Below are positions 1-11,830 of a stretch of 64,000 bases of DNA, one piece after another; positions within the stretch are counted from its first letter, which is position 1, and each line of letters begins with the position of its first letter. The stretch comes from Chamaelirium japonicum. Its lineage: Eukaryota; Streptophyta; Magnoliopsida; Liliales; Melanthiaceae. The position numbers were made by a program, and so were the translations under genes. The stretch is taken from NCBI GenBank assembly GCA_947650365.1, contig OX393550.1, positions 74,047,229-74,111,228 of the forward strand. Reading direction: 5' to 3'. The notes below the pieces were generated by a model. That model saw only the letters and a program-made list of their open reading frames with translations. It ran no database searches and was not told the DNA's origin.

Positions 1-284
1 TGCTTTCCTTGAATATCTGTAGACCAGAAGTCTACATTCCAAGAAGCATAAGAACTGCTACTAGATAGCGACTCAACTCCTAACATCCTGAGGTCATACT
101 CAATCTTCAAATACCCCCTATGCTCGCCATAACGAAAATACTTCCGTCCTTGGCGTTACCAGACTTAGGATTCCACACCAGTTTCTGCACTAGAATAGTT
201 TTCGATCTTTTATAAGTTATTCCCTTAGGTTCTTCTAAAGAAGACCTAGGTTAAGCACTAAAGGCATTGCCTTTAATCTTGATC

Positions 285-560
285 TCATCCTTTGTCTCTT
301 GGAAATCTCCTTAGAAGTTCTGCGTTTATCATCTCTAACTTGTTAAAGCTAAAGTCTCTGATAACGCCTTCGAAGGTTCCAAACAAGGATGCAAGACAGA
401 CGTCTTCCACCACCTCGTCATCTGGTACCATGTCTTGGGAATCTAGTTCGTTCTGGAACTCAAAGATGTGTTCCCGAACAAGCATACCCACTGACATCTC
501 GGTACCGACAAGTATCTTAGTGGAAAAACGATGAGTCGACTGACTTCGCCTTCCAGACAT
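285..560 (-). pseudogene. Copia gag (UBN2-type) remnant of copy C
   Basis: A 91-codon open stretch contains LVREHIFEFQNELDSQD and DVCLASLFGTFEGVIRDF. These correspond to the segment of Copia gag that in element A reads LVRDHTLKLFGYVNEL and DIFLASLSGAFEGFV. The N-terminal half and the zinc knuckle are not found in frame around it. An almost identical remnant, with a stop at the same end (RRFPRDKG versus RRFPRDNG), occurs in copy B at 32978-33190. The truncated gag was therefore already present in the common ancestor of B and C. Confidence 0.7.
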
Positions 561-2616
561 CTAATGCAAGTAAAACTTAATTAGAGAAGACCCGGCATAT
601 CTCTGACTCGCTTCTAAAGAATTGTCCGCAAGTCTGCTATAACATAGCACTTGCACATCTCCTTAGACTCTCGCCAGTCTTCATATGCCCTAGTTAGTGC
701 CCTAGTGATATCTGGACCCATTAGGTCTAGTACAGGGATATTTAGATTGCATGCCAATGTACATTTACTACCCTAAGCATAAGCTAAAGATTGCGCTTCC
801 ACTCTACTTAGTTAGAGACCCGATAACTGGTTCTCTTATGGGATAGCGGATAGGGGAACTATATGGTTGAATGAAAATGAATGCAAAATAACTTATTTTA
901 TGGATTTTGAAAATAAGCTAATTATATCCAAATGTCAGCGCTACCCTCACAGCGAAGACACCTCTATGGATTAATTAACCATGTATGTAAGATCTCGGAA
1001 TCGACTACACCTGCCCTAGGGGGCATCATGCAGCGTCAATCCGCTTACACGGGCCTTTCCTTGACCCAGTCCAAATCTGCCAACTAAGGGCTTTGATGGA
1101 CCATGGTTATCTTTTGGCCAGTGCCACGTGATCACCGTTGTCTTCGCAACGAATACCTCACGTGCACTTAGGATGCTTACCCACGAGCCTAAGCAATTAT
1201 GACACGGGAGTTCATGCGGCCCCCACTAGGGTGGGATGAAAAGCCCTTCTCTCCTGGTCTCGTAATCGCCATATCCTTAGGGAGGTCATTAAGTAATTTG
1301 GCATGGAAACACACAGCTCCCACCCTAGGGGGTGTGAAGTTATGCATCCCCACCCAAACACAAAACGACTGGCCGTGGAGGCCAGAGGATCTCTAAAAGT
1401 CCTCTCTTACATCCCTTATTAAAGTTGAGGGTTATTTAATGCAAGTATGAGTGTACACTAAGGTCACGACAACCTATACACTAGACCCTGGTCATACCGT
1501 GCTCCCACTAGCATTCAAGCCTTTCGCGAAGCATTAATCGATCTTGGAATATCATAGTCCCTGCCTCGAGTGGATTTCTCCACTCAAGGGTCACATTACA
1601 TATCCCAAGAACATTGATGCTTTGCAAACTTGGCTATCACGCTAATGCCCTGGAGCCTAGCCTAAGGTCAGACTGACAGGAAAGGTCTTCCACTACCATG
1701 GCGCCTTGCTTATAAATTTGACGAATGATGTCATAGTAGAATTCCAACTCATTCTAGGTTTCGATGCTTGCCAAATAGGCACACCCGACTAATCGGGTGT
1801 TGACCTAATGGGGGCATAACCAAATGTGAGGAATTCATACTATCATCAAGGGTCAATTAAATAATAGGCGTCACTAGTGGAATCTAATCCTTATAAGGTC
1901 GCTAGGACCCGAGGGGAAAGGGCATCCCTCTGACACAGATAATCAAATTATCGCATCGGGGTTCTCTACAGAAATATAAAGAACTACTGAAAGAAATAAG
2001 CACACAACTGAATCAAGTTCAGGGTCCGACCCCTGAACCTGACTGGCACAGCGCAGGCTCTCTGTCTCCTTCACAAGGCTCCTCGATCCGGTGCAAGCCT
2101 CTGTATACGATCTTCTGACGCTTTATGCCCTTTGCCGTCATCGTGTACGCTTCGCCGGATCGCCATCGTCCTCCAAGGTTCCGCTCATCTTCCCAGTGGT
2201 GGATCTCCACGGTAAGTCCTCCTCTTCAATCTGTAACCGAAAAAGATCTAGTACGCTTCGAGCAAGTGCTCGCTCGTACACAATTTCCTAGAAAGAAAAG
2301 GAAAACAAACCTAGCAAAAGCCTGGGAATCAAGGGTGGTAAATCTTCACCTCTTGCCCGATTATGGCTCTAAAATCTATCCACACACAGAAGAAAAAACA
2401 TCCAGACAAAATCACTAACACGGGGTCCGACCCCCGGTAGCAAGCAATCACATATCCAGAATAATTTTAGAAGCGGCGCCCTGCAAGAACGATTCATAGA
2501 ACATACAAAATCTACTATGCATGATCTACTCGTAGAACCCCGATGGCGGCACATACTATTCATGCGCGCACATGACGGTTTCAAGAAAAAAAACATGAAA
2601 TGCACACCACTAGCGT

Positions 2617-2628
2617 GCTCTGATACCA
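2617..2628 (-). other. Primer-binding site of copy C (tRNA-iMet type)
   Basis: Read on the minus strand this is TGGTATCAGAGC, the usual primer site complementary to initiator Met tRNA in plant Copia elements. It lies two bases inside the LTR that starts at 2631. Confidence 0.85.
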
Positions 2629-2630
2629 AT

Positions 2631-4957
2631 TGTTGGAAATAAATCCTTGGCAGAGGACCGCAGCGGAAGCAATGGGAAGGTCCGAGGACCGTAGGCGGTG
2701 TGCGTTACATATCAAAATTTTCAACGAAACGATCTACATATGCGTGTATGAATCTAGCATGGCAACTACGCGAACCCCTAACGATGATCTAACGCGAAAG
2801 AACAAACTAGCATGAATGCATGTTCTAATTATGTTAGATCTACTTGTTAGAGGTCATACCTGCGTGCGGAATCTTTCACCGCGACAAATTTCTTCTTTGT
2901 CGATGGAGACGGGCTACGGATCTGCTCGACATAGCTTTGGTGCGACGGCCATAACTTTCTACTCCGAACTCCGATTGGGTTGAAATTTGGACTGCAGGTA
3001 GCCAACTTCGAGACGCAACTTTTACAAAAAGTTTCACGTCGTTTGGATTTCTGTAGCTCCCGGAATCGTAGAAACAACGTTGATTTTCTGTGCAGATTCT
3101 GGACAGCAAAAGGTTGCGGGAGACGCCTTCTAGTTCACCCGATCTCACACGATGCACGGCACCTCGTCGATGGATCTCTGAGTGCCTCCATACGACGAGC
3201 CTTCTCCTTCTACGAAACACCACGTGAGGAAGACGAGTCGCCATCCAATGACGCAAGCGAGGGAGAGAGAGACGAGAGAGGAGATGCGAAGAGAGAAGAG
3301 GGGCTTCGGTTTCCCCATGGCTTGCATGGCCGGTCCTAGGGCTTGCCCATGCTACTAATTTTGTGCACCCTCTATCTCCTTCTCATATATATAGCCGGCC
3401 TATCCATATGGATAAGGACAGTATGGATAAGGATGATTGATTCAAACCTTTTCCCTATATATCTCTTCTTTATCTCTATCCTTTCCTTGTTTTCGAAAAC
3501 GGTCAAAACCAGCCCGTTTTCTGCGCCTCATAACCGGCCCCTTCATCGGAGGCAACAACCTCCCGAAACTAATGGGGCCGGCCTTGACCAGTCTCTCAAC
3601 ACTTAGGGCCGGCCCCCTTAGTGCATAGTGGCGCATGGTATGACCAAAACGCCCTTGTGCCACTAGTTGACCGTTCCTCGTGTACGAGACTTTGCAAGGC
3701 ACACATAAGTGAAGTGCACCAGTGATTTCACTATTCTCTGAGGTTCCCGTAGGGTGCCCCTAGTGAAGTCAACTAGTCAACTCGCAACATGTCCCGGTGC
3801 ATCGCACCCATGTGGCAAAGTCCACTTATGGCAAGGAATTGCTACATGCGTCTCTGTACTAACCTAGGGTTTCCCCTTAGTGCACACACGTAGCTACGCA
3901 TCTACCGTGCACTAGTGCGAAGCACTCACGGAGCGTATGCTTGGACTTCTCGCTTCCTCTAACTACGTTCTGTGTTTCGATGAGATGGTATAAGAACCAT
4001 ACATAATGTCGATAAGGTGGAACCTTCAGGGACCAGGGTTCATGGCTTCCAACTCAGACTCGATCGACACACTACCCGAGTGTACCATCGATCCTCTGAG
4101 TCCGAGTTAACCTGCGTAGCCACCCAGAGTGCGACGCAGGCTGCACTCCAATCCCCCCGGACTTACTATGTTCTCCCACATACCCCTGCTCTCCGCTTAG
4201 TATGGTAAACTCGCTGTCCCTCCACTGGTGCCATGACGCAACTCGAGCGGTGGAGAATACCGTCAGACTCGAGTGCTCATATGACTCGGTTCCTTCCAGG
4301 TTGACCACGTACATCGTACCTCCGATAACTCTGCCGAGTAACTGGATCCGTCACCAGTCGAACTGATGACCACCTGGCCAGGGTTTAATACGACGTAGGT
4401 CAGACCAAGGAACGCACCTCCCGTTAGGGGTGTGGATAGCCTGCAGGAGTGACATGCTGATGCAACGCCAGCCGGGTAACCCAGTACACCGTGGTTTTGG
4501 ATCACTGCATCCGGATCCTCACACATTGGTGCGCCAAAGCACCACACAACTGGTTAGTCCACCAGACATGGCTCCTCAGGGTTTAGGACCGTTTTACCCT
4601 AAGCAGAAACACGGTTTAGTGCACCGATGTCTGCTCATCGATCTGTGCACCGTGTTGGTTTCGTTCGGCCACAGACACTGTGCCTGGTAATGACCGTGGT
4701 GGAGACACCCACGCTCTGTCATCCCAACAGCTTAACCTGATAGGGCGACCAACTCTAATCAGAGCTGCGAATGTATTTAGGTTACATGGGACCAGTCCCT
4801 TGAGTCTCCCACTCAAGTGGATTACCATGTAGCCATGGCTCTCTGTTCTGTAATCAGAACACGTACTAAGGTACGTACCAATATGCATTCCTATACTATC
4901 AACCATAAATAGCTAAACTATAGGTTTTACGAGCTGTAGACCTCACCAATTCTAACA
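2631..4957 (-). repeat. 5' LTR of copy C, 2327 bp
   Basis: The boundaries are TG/CA ends shared with the two LTRs of B. The promoter zone, on the minus strand, is at about 3380-3410: a TATATATA run next to GGCCGG motifs. Several further GGCCGGCC palindromes lie at 3570-3620 upstream of it. The last bases (about 4900-4957) match the start of the B LTRs almost base for base. Confidence 0.85.
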
Positions 4958-5551
4958 CAAAACGCACCCATCCAATACTGGATATCGGATAACCTATAAG
5001 GATTACATGTCACTCAAGCGCTAGCCGGGTAACCCAACGTACCATGGTATTGGAGTATGGAAGGTCCGCACACGTTGGCACATCAAAGCACCACTCAACT
5101 GGTTGGCCCAGTGTATATGGTCCCTCAGGGTTAAGGACATATTATCTATAGTAGTAAGACGGTTTATGCATCAGTGTCTAAATCACTGAACTGTGCACCG
5201 TCTTGATTCCTGTTCAACAGGATCATCATGCTTGGTCAGGTGAATAGGAATCCCACGTTACCATGGTGGAGACTTCACCACATCCTCTACCTGCCAACAG
5301 CTTGTTCTCGGTGAAGCGACCGGCATCACCTAAGCTGTGAACTAGTTCCAGGTCTACACAGAACTGGTCCACTGGGTCTCCCAAGCATGGATCCTCCATG
5401 CGCCTCAGTGGCCTACTATGTTTCCTTGTGTCCTTTTATTATATGAGTATTATCATATACCATAGTAGTATTCTAATTAAAGCAATAACCAAAGTCATCT
5501 TTATTAATGTTAATACAGAAAATCCACGCTAAGGACACACGAGCTACAACA
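4958..5551 (-). repeat. Relic A-family LTR, partial
   Basis: From the edge of copy C the sequence matches the A-element LTR (compare 21067-21661). It includes the GCACCCATCCAA and GTCTCCCAAGCATGGATCC blocks and ends with the LTR terminus GAGCTACAACA at 5551. The other part of this LTR should lie to the left of copy C, outside the window. It is more diverged from A than A's two LTRs are from each other. Confidence 0.75.
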
Positions 5552-6009
5552 AACACAACTGGTTAGCTCAATGTGCATGGTCCCTCAGAATTGAGGATAT
5601 ATTATCTATAGTAGTAAGATAACTTTTGCACCAGGCTCTGATATATTGATCCGTGCTCCGTCTTGGTTCATGTTCAACACGATCATCATGCTTGGTCAAC
5701 TGAATAGAGATCCAATGTTCCCGTGATGGAGACTTCACCATATTCCTCTACCTGCCAATAACTTATTTTCGGTGAAGCGACCAGCATCACCAAAGTTGTG
5801 AACTCAGTCTAGGTCTACAATGGACTGATCCACTATGTCTCCCAAGTATGGACCCACTATGAACCTCAGTGGCCTACTGTGTTCCCTAAGATCCTTATTA
5901 CATGTGGATTAGACATACCAAGGTAATATTTTAATTAAAGCAATAACCAAATTCATCTTTACTAATATTAGTACAAAAAATCCTTGCTCAGTACACACGA
6001 GCTACAACA
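5552..6009 (-). repeat. Second, more diverged A-family LTR end in tandem
   Basis: This repeats the last ~450 bp of the A-type LTR directly after the preceding copy, starting near CACAACTGGTTAGC and ending again with GAGCTACAACA (6009). Identity is clearly lower than in 4958-5551. It may be the residue of a deletion between LTRs of two related elements. Confidence 0.6.
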
Positions 6010-6207
6010 GGCCGCCCCCTATACATGAGCTGACACATATGGCCAGTACCCTTTGTATGTCCCTATTTTTGTTAGAAGATTGGATATAAATCAATTGATG
6101 TCTATCATATCCCCTAGATTATAGGAATCATACTAGGGGAGGGGGGTTCGAATCCTAGGCCTTCTAGGGTTCGGGATTGGATAGGCATTAATTGTTAATA
6201 TTTGTCC
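6010..6207. other. Unassigned spacer
   Basis: No gene or element end was recognised between the A-type LTR relic and LTR 1 of element D. Confidence 0.4.
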
Positions 6208-6928
6208 TGTTAAGATCTTGACCCGAAGGATAAGGACGGAACCTGCTGGTATTTCGCTCGAGTGACTGGCAACTCGCCCTCGCGAATCTGTGAACGGTTC
6301 TGTGTACATAACTCGGGCAAAATTTTCCCGAACGACTTGGGTTATGGCAGTGCAGGTTGGGTCGATTTCTAGGCCTTTTATGGATATTTTTGGAATACTA
6401 AAGCTATACATTTTCCCCCTGCATAAAAGGGGGGCATGGATGGCTCTAATGTTATCCCATAGATAATGATGTGAAGTTATGAGAGATTTCTTGGAGAGAA
6501 ATTATGAGCCACTGCTTCTTTTGCTTGTGGAGATAGGTTTGAGATTGAATCATCACTTGATTGGAGGAGAATTAGAAGGATTGAAGAACATCGGATCCAG
6601 TGGAGGAAAAGTGTGGGACTGTACCTTAGTTCTTGTGCATGTGTTCTTAGTGAATCTTCTCATCATCCTCGGTCTTTTGTGAAGCTTTGTAATCTCTGTA
6701 AGCATGTTTATATTTGGTGTTAATATAAAAGATCCCATACTCCTCAGTTTGTGGATTAGCCCTTATTTGTGTGAAAACACGTAGTATCTGTGTGTTATTT
6801 TTGCTTGTCTTCTCGCTTGTTTTTCTGCTGTTTTAATATTAATTTGTTCTATGATGTTGTAGATCTTCTACACTAACCCTCTAGTTGGATATTTGCTTCT
6901 GCAGTGGAGGACCACCAAATTTCCAACA
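6208..6928 (+). repeat. LTR 1 of element D
   Basis: Left LTR of D, paired with 8097-8832. The distal part includes the pyrimidine-rich TGTCTTCTCGCTTG segment and the CTAGTTGGATATTTGCTTC terminal block. Confidence 0.65.
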
Positions 6929-7044
6929 AATCGTTATAAGATCTAGTGGGTTATTACAAAGAGATGGTGTTAATAAACACTGCTTCCAAATACATGACGG
7001 ATCATTTCAATGGAAAGTAAAATTTCAGTCTTGGCAATGAAGAG

Positions 7045-7640
7045 TGACAGTGATGCTAGTTCAGCTAAGGCTACACAAGGCTTTTTAGGGAAAGACGGAG
7101 AAGCCTAAGAAGATGACAGATGCAAAATGGGAAGATATGGATTTAAAGGCGCTGAATACGATCGTGATGTGGTGATGTACAAGGCTGCACTCCTGGCTAG
7201 TGAGAAAATGAGTAAATGCTATTCTCATGTTGGGATTCGACTGCCCCGATTGCTAGAGGCAATGATTGTGGTGGGTGACAAAAGGTTATGACGGCAACGG
7301 AGGAAGTGCTGAAAAGTCCAAGTATATGCCAAAGCATTGGACCTGTAATGAAGTGGACCATGTCAGAAGAGATTGCCATAAGCGAATGCAGATGTGGGAC
7401 AATAAGGAATTTTCTGGAACAACGATTATAACATCTGATGAGATCGAGTATAATAATGTCTTGACTGCAGTAGATGGTAGTTATAGTTTTGATGATAGAC
7501 AAGTCCTTGATTTAGAGGTCGTGTTTCATATCTGTTCGAGGCAAGAGTGGTTCGACACTTTTGAGAAGAAAGGTGGGACAGTTCAGTTCGATGACGACTC
7601 TATGTTTGAGGTTACTTGTGAGGGAACTATAAAGACCTGA
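7045..7640 (+). pseudogene. Degenerate Copia gag/protease of element D
   Basis: Near 7090-7160 the frames give a gag-like start (MTDAKWEDMDLKAL). A zinc-knuckle relic CNEVDHVRRDC follows at about 7350-7385. From about 7510 there is a protease-region relic containing VVFHICSRQEWFDTFEKK, the counterpart of the usual Copia block starting at the active-site DSG. The DSG itself is lost (DLEV in its place). Stops and frameshifts separate the pieces. Integrase, RT and RNase H are absent before LTR 2. Confidence 0.65.
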
Positions 7641-8096
7641 CACACGCGAGAATGGTGAGGATGTTGACACGAGTATAATATGAAATTGGGATATGCACGA
7701 ATTTGATCTCGGTAGGTGTGATTAACTCTAAGGGCTATGGGTATTCAGCTTGAGGTAGAGCTAGATCTGAATGTTACACGGAATGGTAGAGTTCCGCTGA
7801 AGGGTCAGAAGCACAAAAGTGTGTATCGGTTATTTGGAACCACTTGTTCTGGTGGAGTTCCTATGGATTCTATGGCGAAGAGGGAACTAGAAACCGAAGT
7901 GATGGCATCAAACTATAGCTATGGAATACTTGATGTGTAGGCTCGAGCAAGACTCGAGTTTGAATATGTAGCAATATTGTTTTTGCTAGATCCCAGGGGG
8001 AGGGGGTGTAAAAAATGGGAGATCTCGAGTGCTGCAGTAGCAACGATGATGGCAAATATTTGGGGATGTTGGATATCAAAGAGCCAAGGTTGATAT

Positions 8097-8832
8097 TGTT
8101 AAGATTTGTCTCGATGAAAGTTTGACCCAAAAAACCAATGCAATGACACAACCTTCTAGGATTACACCATGGCGATTGGGTAACTCTCTTGGGTGAATCT
8201 GTGAGCGGTTATGAGTACAAAACTCAGGCGAATTTTGCCCAGGAGGCTAAGCGAGTCGCCCGAGTTAATCGGGTTCTAGCTATGGTTTCTGGGTCGTTTT
8301 TTAGGACGTTTTGGGAATACTAAAGCTATACGTTTGCCCCCCCCCCCCCCCCCCCTAAAGGGGGAGCATGGATGGATCTAGGGTTATCCCGAGGATAACG
8401 ATCACGAAGTTGTGAGAAATTTCTTGGAGAGAAATTCTGAGCTATCACTTCTAGTGCTTGTGGAGATTGGATCATCGCTTGATCGGAGGATTAAAGAATG
8501 TTGGACTCGATGGAGGAAGAGCATGGGACTCTACATCGTTTCTCGTGTCCGTATTTGTGGTGAATATTATTGTCATCCTTAGTTCTTCGTGATGCTTTGT
8601 AATCTCTGTAAGCATTTTCCTGTTTAATGTTAATAGAAAATATTTCATGCTTTTCTGTTTGTGGATTAGTTCTGATTTGGATGAACTATGTTACATCTGT
8701 GTTATTTGTGCCGGTCCTCTCGCTTGTTTTCTCGTTGTTTTGTTATTTGTTATGTAACACGATAGATCTTCTGCACTAACTCTCTAGTTGGAGATCCGCT
8801 TCTGCTGTGGGGGGACCATCAAATTCCTAACA
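8097..8832 (+). repeat. LTR 2 of element D
   Basis: Right LTR of D, matching 6208-6928. It carries a poly(C) run at about 8338-8355 where LTR 1 has a short C tract. The ~90 bp before it resembles a Copia 3' region (a purine-rich AGGGGGAGGGGG stretch at about 7995). Confidence 0.65.
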
Positions 8833-9286
8833 AGTTTGTCTATAGGAGGACCTATGCTTACATCAATCAGATTATGTACATATAAGGCAAATGACTGTTA
8901 GAGTAACCAAGCTTTCTCTGTAAGATGCCAAGGCTTCATAAAACAATACGGTATGTCCAAGGCAAATGATCGTATGAGAACAAGCTAATGACTTATGTCT
9001 CCCTGTTTGCTTGATGGCTGGGTGGATTGTATTTTTTCTAAACATTTTATTTTCTTCACTACTTCAAAGAAATTATTAGTTTTAATGTTGCAGATAATTC
9101 CATTTTAATTTTGAAATAAAAATATTAATTTAATTTTGCATATGGGCTAAGAAACCCTAGAGAAAGGAATTTGGTAACCTTAGAATCACATTTTCCTATT
9201 TTACTTCATCCGACGGCTGTGATGTAGTTCATATAGTGGGACGCGAATCGGGCGCTATGGGTGCGAACCTTAGGAGTCTGCAACCA
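8833..9286. other. Unassigned AT-rich spacer
   Basis: No coding potential or element boundary was recognised in this stretch. Confidence 0.4.
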
Positions 9287-9301
9287 TGGAGGGGCTGAAC
9301 T

Positions 9302-10081
9302 TTTTTTTTTTGGTGCCAAATTAACTATTCCATAACACAAAATATTAAAGTGACAAAGCACAGAACAAACATCCAAGGTTACACCCCTCGATGGACTAGC
9401 CGCCCTCGATCATACACAAAAGACTGGGCATCCCATCTTGCGATCTCTAGCAGGTCCGGCGCAAAGGACGAAGTGTGCACCTCCGTTTTCCTTTCGGCTT
9501 TTCCCACTCCATCGAGCCAATCAGCCGCCCGATCACCTTCACAGAATATGTGTGAAACTCGTAGACATGGGAAGGTTTTGAGGATAGTGGCGACATCTTG
9601 CATCATAGGATGATCGTCTCATAATCGGTTGAGTTTGTTGATGATAGTTTGAGCATCACCATCAATCCAGAGTGGCTTACTGGGGATGATGGCAACCGCA
9701 AGGTTGAGCCCCTCCCACAACCCGCGAAGTTCCGTATGAGGCCTCGCCTTGGTTTCCATGTTGTAACTCCCCGTAACCAAGATCCTCCCATGCCAATTCC
9801 GAATGATTGCTCCAACTCTACCTTTTGAGGTGTCGGCATCCAATGCTCCATCGAAATTCAGCTTGTATTCATTTTCCCCCGGACGAGTCCACACCACACC
9901 AATGGTTTCGTGAGTCCGACCTTGGCCCTGCACCCCAAGCAACCTGAAGTTAGATTCCATGAATTCTTTTGTAATGGTTATCACCAACCAAACAGCCCTC
10001 TCTATTTTTAGTGTACCATCATAAATTTTTTTTCTATTTCGTTGTTTCCATAGATCCCACAATGCGTTGATGGCCAATGTG
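9302..10081 (-). mobile_element. 5'-truncated LINE insertion with 15 bp TSD
   Basis: The minus-strand 3' end carries a poly(A) tail (T run at 9301-9311). The insertion is bracketed by a 15 bp target-site duplication, TGGAGGGGCYGAACT, at 9287-9301 and 10082-10096 with one mismatch. It contains only the last ~780 bp of a plant LINE, coding for an RNase H-like (RVT_3) domain. This is a classic target-primed, 5'-truncated retrotransposition event. Confidence 0.85.
9379..10081 (-). pseudogene. LINE RNase H (RVT_3) domain, one in-frame stop
   Basis: The frame opens with ALWDLWKQRNRK, then YKLNFDGALDADTSKGRVGA (the RNase H strand with its first Asp), ETKARPHTELRGLWEGL (helix with Glu) and WIDGDAQTIINKLNRL (second Asp). 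A TGA at about 9617-9619 interrupts it. The same frame resumes with ILKTFPCLRVSHIFCEGDRAADWLDG, the normal C-terminal part of the domain. An ORF that continues upstream of 10081 on this frame is outside the insertion and is chance. Confidence 0.8.
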
Positions 10082-10373
10082 TGGAGGGGCCGAACTTGGC
10101 AAACTAGAGTGGGTTGGAGAGTGTAAAACAGGCTCGTCCAGCCCGAGGCTGACCCGGCCCGACCTGAGGACACCCTTAGGCTGGGCCTGGCCCCCCACTG
10201 TCCCATGCACACAGCCCAGCTCAAATAATTGGCCCGTCCAGGCGTGAAACAAGGCCCAGTGGGCTTCCCCGATGGCAAGTGAGTTTTTTTTAGGAAAGGC
10301 AAGTGTGAGTTAGTAATGCATAATATACCGTGGCAACATCTATATAACATTGATGACTTAGCTGGGTGGTTAG

Positions 10374-11498
10374 TAGGGGTGGCAATCCTTGAATCGACCT
10401 GACAACACAATCTGAACCCGAACACGAACCGGCTAGCGGGTTTGGCCCAATTGGATTTTGCCCATAACGGATTGACCCAACCGACACCATCTATATAACA
10501 AGGGACGTCGGTTTTGTGCTAACTATACAAAACAGAACAAAAAAGCTGACTAGACAAAAATGAACCGAATGGATCTAACCATTTGTTCAAAAATCAACGC
10601 ACGATCTCTCCTTGGTTTCAAATCCCAACCCATTTAAACTGCACTAAACCCTTAAAATCCCGGCCCATTGAAACTGCACTAAACCTGACCGCTCATCCCA
10701 TGATCGTTGTTCGCATCAACGGTTATTAACCCACCTGCTGAAATTTCGACCGCCCAAACCATCGGGTCGATCTCGAGGAATTCGTTCGAACAGAGACAGT
10801 TGTGATTGATCGATTATAAGAGGAGGGGGAGTTGGTTGCGTCGAAAGTGCCCGCTTCGTGCTAATCAGCACAGGCGAGGAAATGAGTGTCCCTATGAATA
10901 CCGGTGTTATCGTCGAAAGTGTTTTGTTGTCGAAAACGTTCAGGTGTGTTACCTCCAAAGATGGTCCGCGGTAGGTCCGACAGACATAGACATGCACTAG
11001 TTATATAAATATATTGGGTTTATATTTATAAATTATAACCCAACTAATGGGTCGTGTCAACCGGCCAACAAGCCGACCTACCGGTCTAAACCGAACCTAA
11101 AGACCCTAGGCTAAATGTGTGTGTCCAATCGTGCGACTGTGATTTCATCAATCCCAAATTGGCGGAGACAATTACATGTGTTATACTATGGGTTATGTTT
11201 GTATATGGATTTGTATATGAATTGAATAATCGATGCAAACATATAAGGGTTACATGGGTTATAATACTGTTGCATGGGTAATAACACATGCTAAATGGGT
11301 TATGTAGCCTCGTCCACCCGACCCATTTATTAAATGGGTTAAACGGATTGGATCAGATCACATGTTTATTACTCAGATTGGGCTTTGGTTTAATATCTTG
11401 ACCCATTTATTTAACGGTTCGGGTTCGAATTGGGTGTTTTGATATTGTACCTATGTCTCAACATGACACAATTACGACCCGATCCACTGCCACCCATA
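10374..11498. mobile_element. Non-autonomous hAT-like element
   Basis: The ends are near-perfect inverted repeats: TAGGGGTGGCAAT at 10374 and, inverted, TATGGGTGGCAGT ending at 11498. Inside are repeated ACCCGACCCATTTATTAAATGGGTT-like motifs, typical of this class. The terminal motif is shared with the element at 51522-51966. The possible 8 bp duplications (GTGGTTAG/GTGTGTTT) match only partly. No transposase was seen. Confidence 0.5.
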
Positions 11499-11503
11499 GT
11501 GTG

Positions 11504-11830
11504 TTTTTTTTCCGATAGGAGCTATGGGGGTTCTATTCATGAATCCGCAGCACGAAGACCAGACAAGTTGCTAAAATTATTTAAAAGTTTCTTCTCTGTG
11601 GAAACTAATGATATGTTGCAAAGGGGAATATTATGGGAGGTGAAATGACCATGTTCCGATAGCGCAAAATTAGTCAACGCATCGATGCAAGAATTGAAGT
11701 CCCTCCTCACATACGTGAACCTACAGAAAGTGAATCCACGAGACATGATTCTATAGTCAGATAGAATATTTTGAATCTGCCACGCTGGGGAGAGGTCCCC
11801 ATCCGATAGGAGTTTAACCAAATTAAGGTC
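11504..11830 (-). mobile_element. Short LINE 3' fragment (RNase H C-terminus)
   Basis: The minus strand ends in a poly(A) (T run 11504-11511). An open frame at 11537-11821 reads LLSDGDLSPAWQIQNIL, then FTYVRRDFNSCIDALTNFAL, the C-terminal part of a plant LINE RNase H domain. It lies immediately right of the hAT-like end at 11498. The 5' part is missing. It is not the same subfamily as the fragment at 9302. Confidence 0.65.

Larger units (their letters stand above)
1..4957 (-). mobile_element. Copia LTR retrotransposon copy C (family B), partial
   Basis: The element reads on the minus strand and runs off the left edge of the window. Visible parts are the 5' LTR (2631-4957), a tRNA-iMet primer site just inside it (2617-2628), a leader of about 2 kb, and a gag remnant (285-560). 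The LTR begins TGTTAG and ends CCAACA on the minus strand. It matches the LTRs of copy B at 27744 and 36242 along its length, and its 2327 bp agree with B once B's insertions are removed. The interior has no long ORF; the only recognisable coding piece is the gag remnant, at the same relative place as in B. C interrupts an older LTR of the A family, whose right part follows at 4958. The 3' end lies outside the window. Confidence 0.85.
6208..8832 (+). mobile_element. Internally deleted Copia element D
   Basis: Two direct repeats flank a short interior. LTR 1 is 6208-6928 (TGTTAAGAT...CCAACA) and LTR 2 is 8097-8832 (TGTTAAGAT...CCTAACA). They share blocks such as the CTAAAGCTATAC motif, the GGAGAGAAATT block and the final CTCTAGTTGGA block. 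They are clearly diverged, so the element is old. The interior is only about 1.17 kb, so most of pol has been lost. No matching target-site duplication was found (TGTCC versus AGTTT). The sequence after LTR 1 is a weak match to a Met-tRNA primer site. Confidence 0.7.

Noticed and set aside
3343-3606. Small hydrophobic ORF in the copy C LTR
   Set aside because: It falls in the promoter/U3 region of an LTR and is not conserved in the B LTRs.
6203-8837. Target-site duplication for element D
   Set aside because: The five bases flanking the LTR ends (TGTCC, AGTTT) do not match; LTR identity rests on the repeat pair and gag relic.
9619-10425. 268-codon ORF on the minus strand as one protein
   Set aside because: Only the part left of 10081 is LINE RNase H. 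The LINE's TSD at 10082-10096 shows the rest is unrelated flank that is open by chance.
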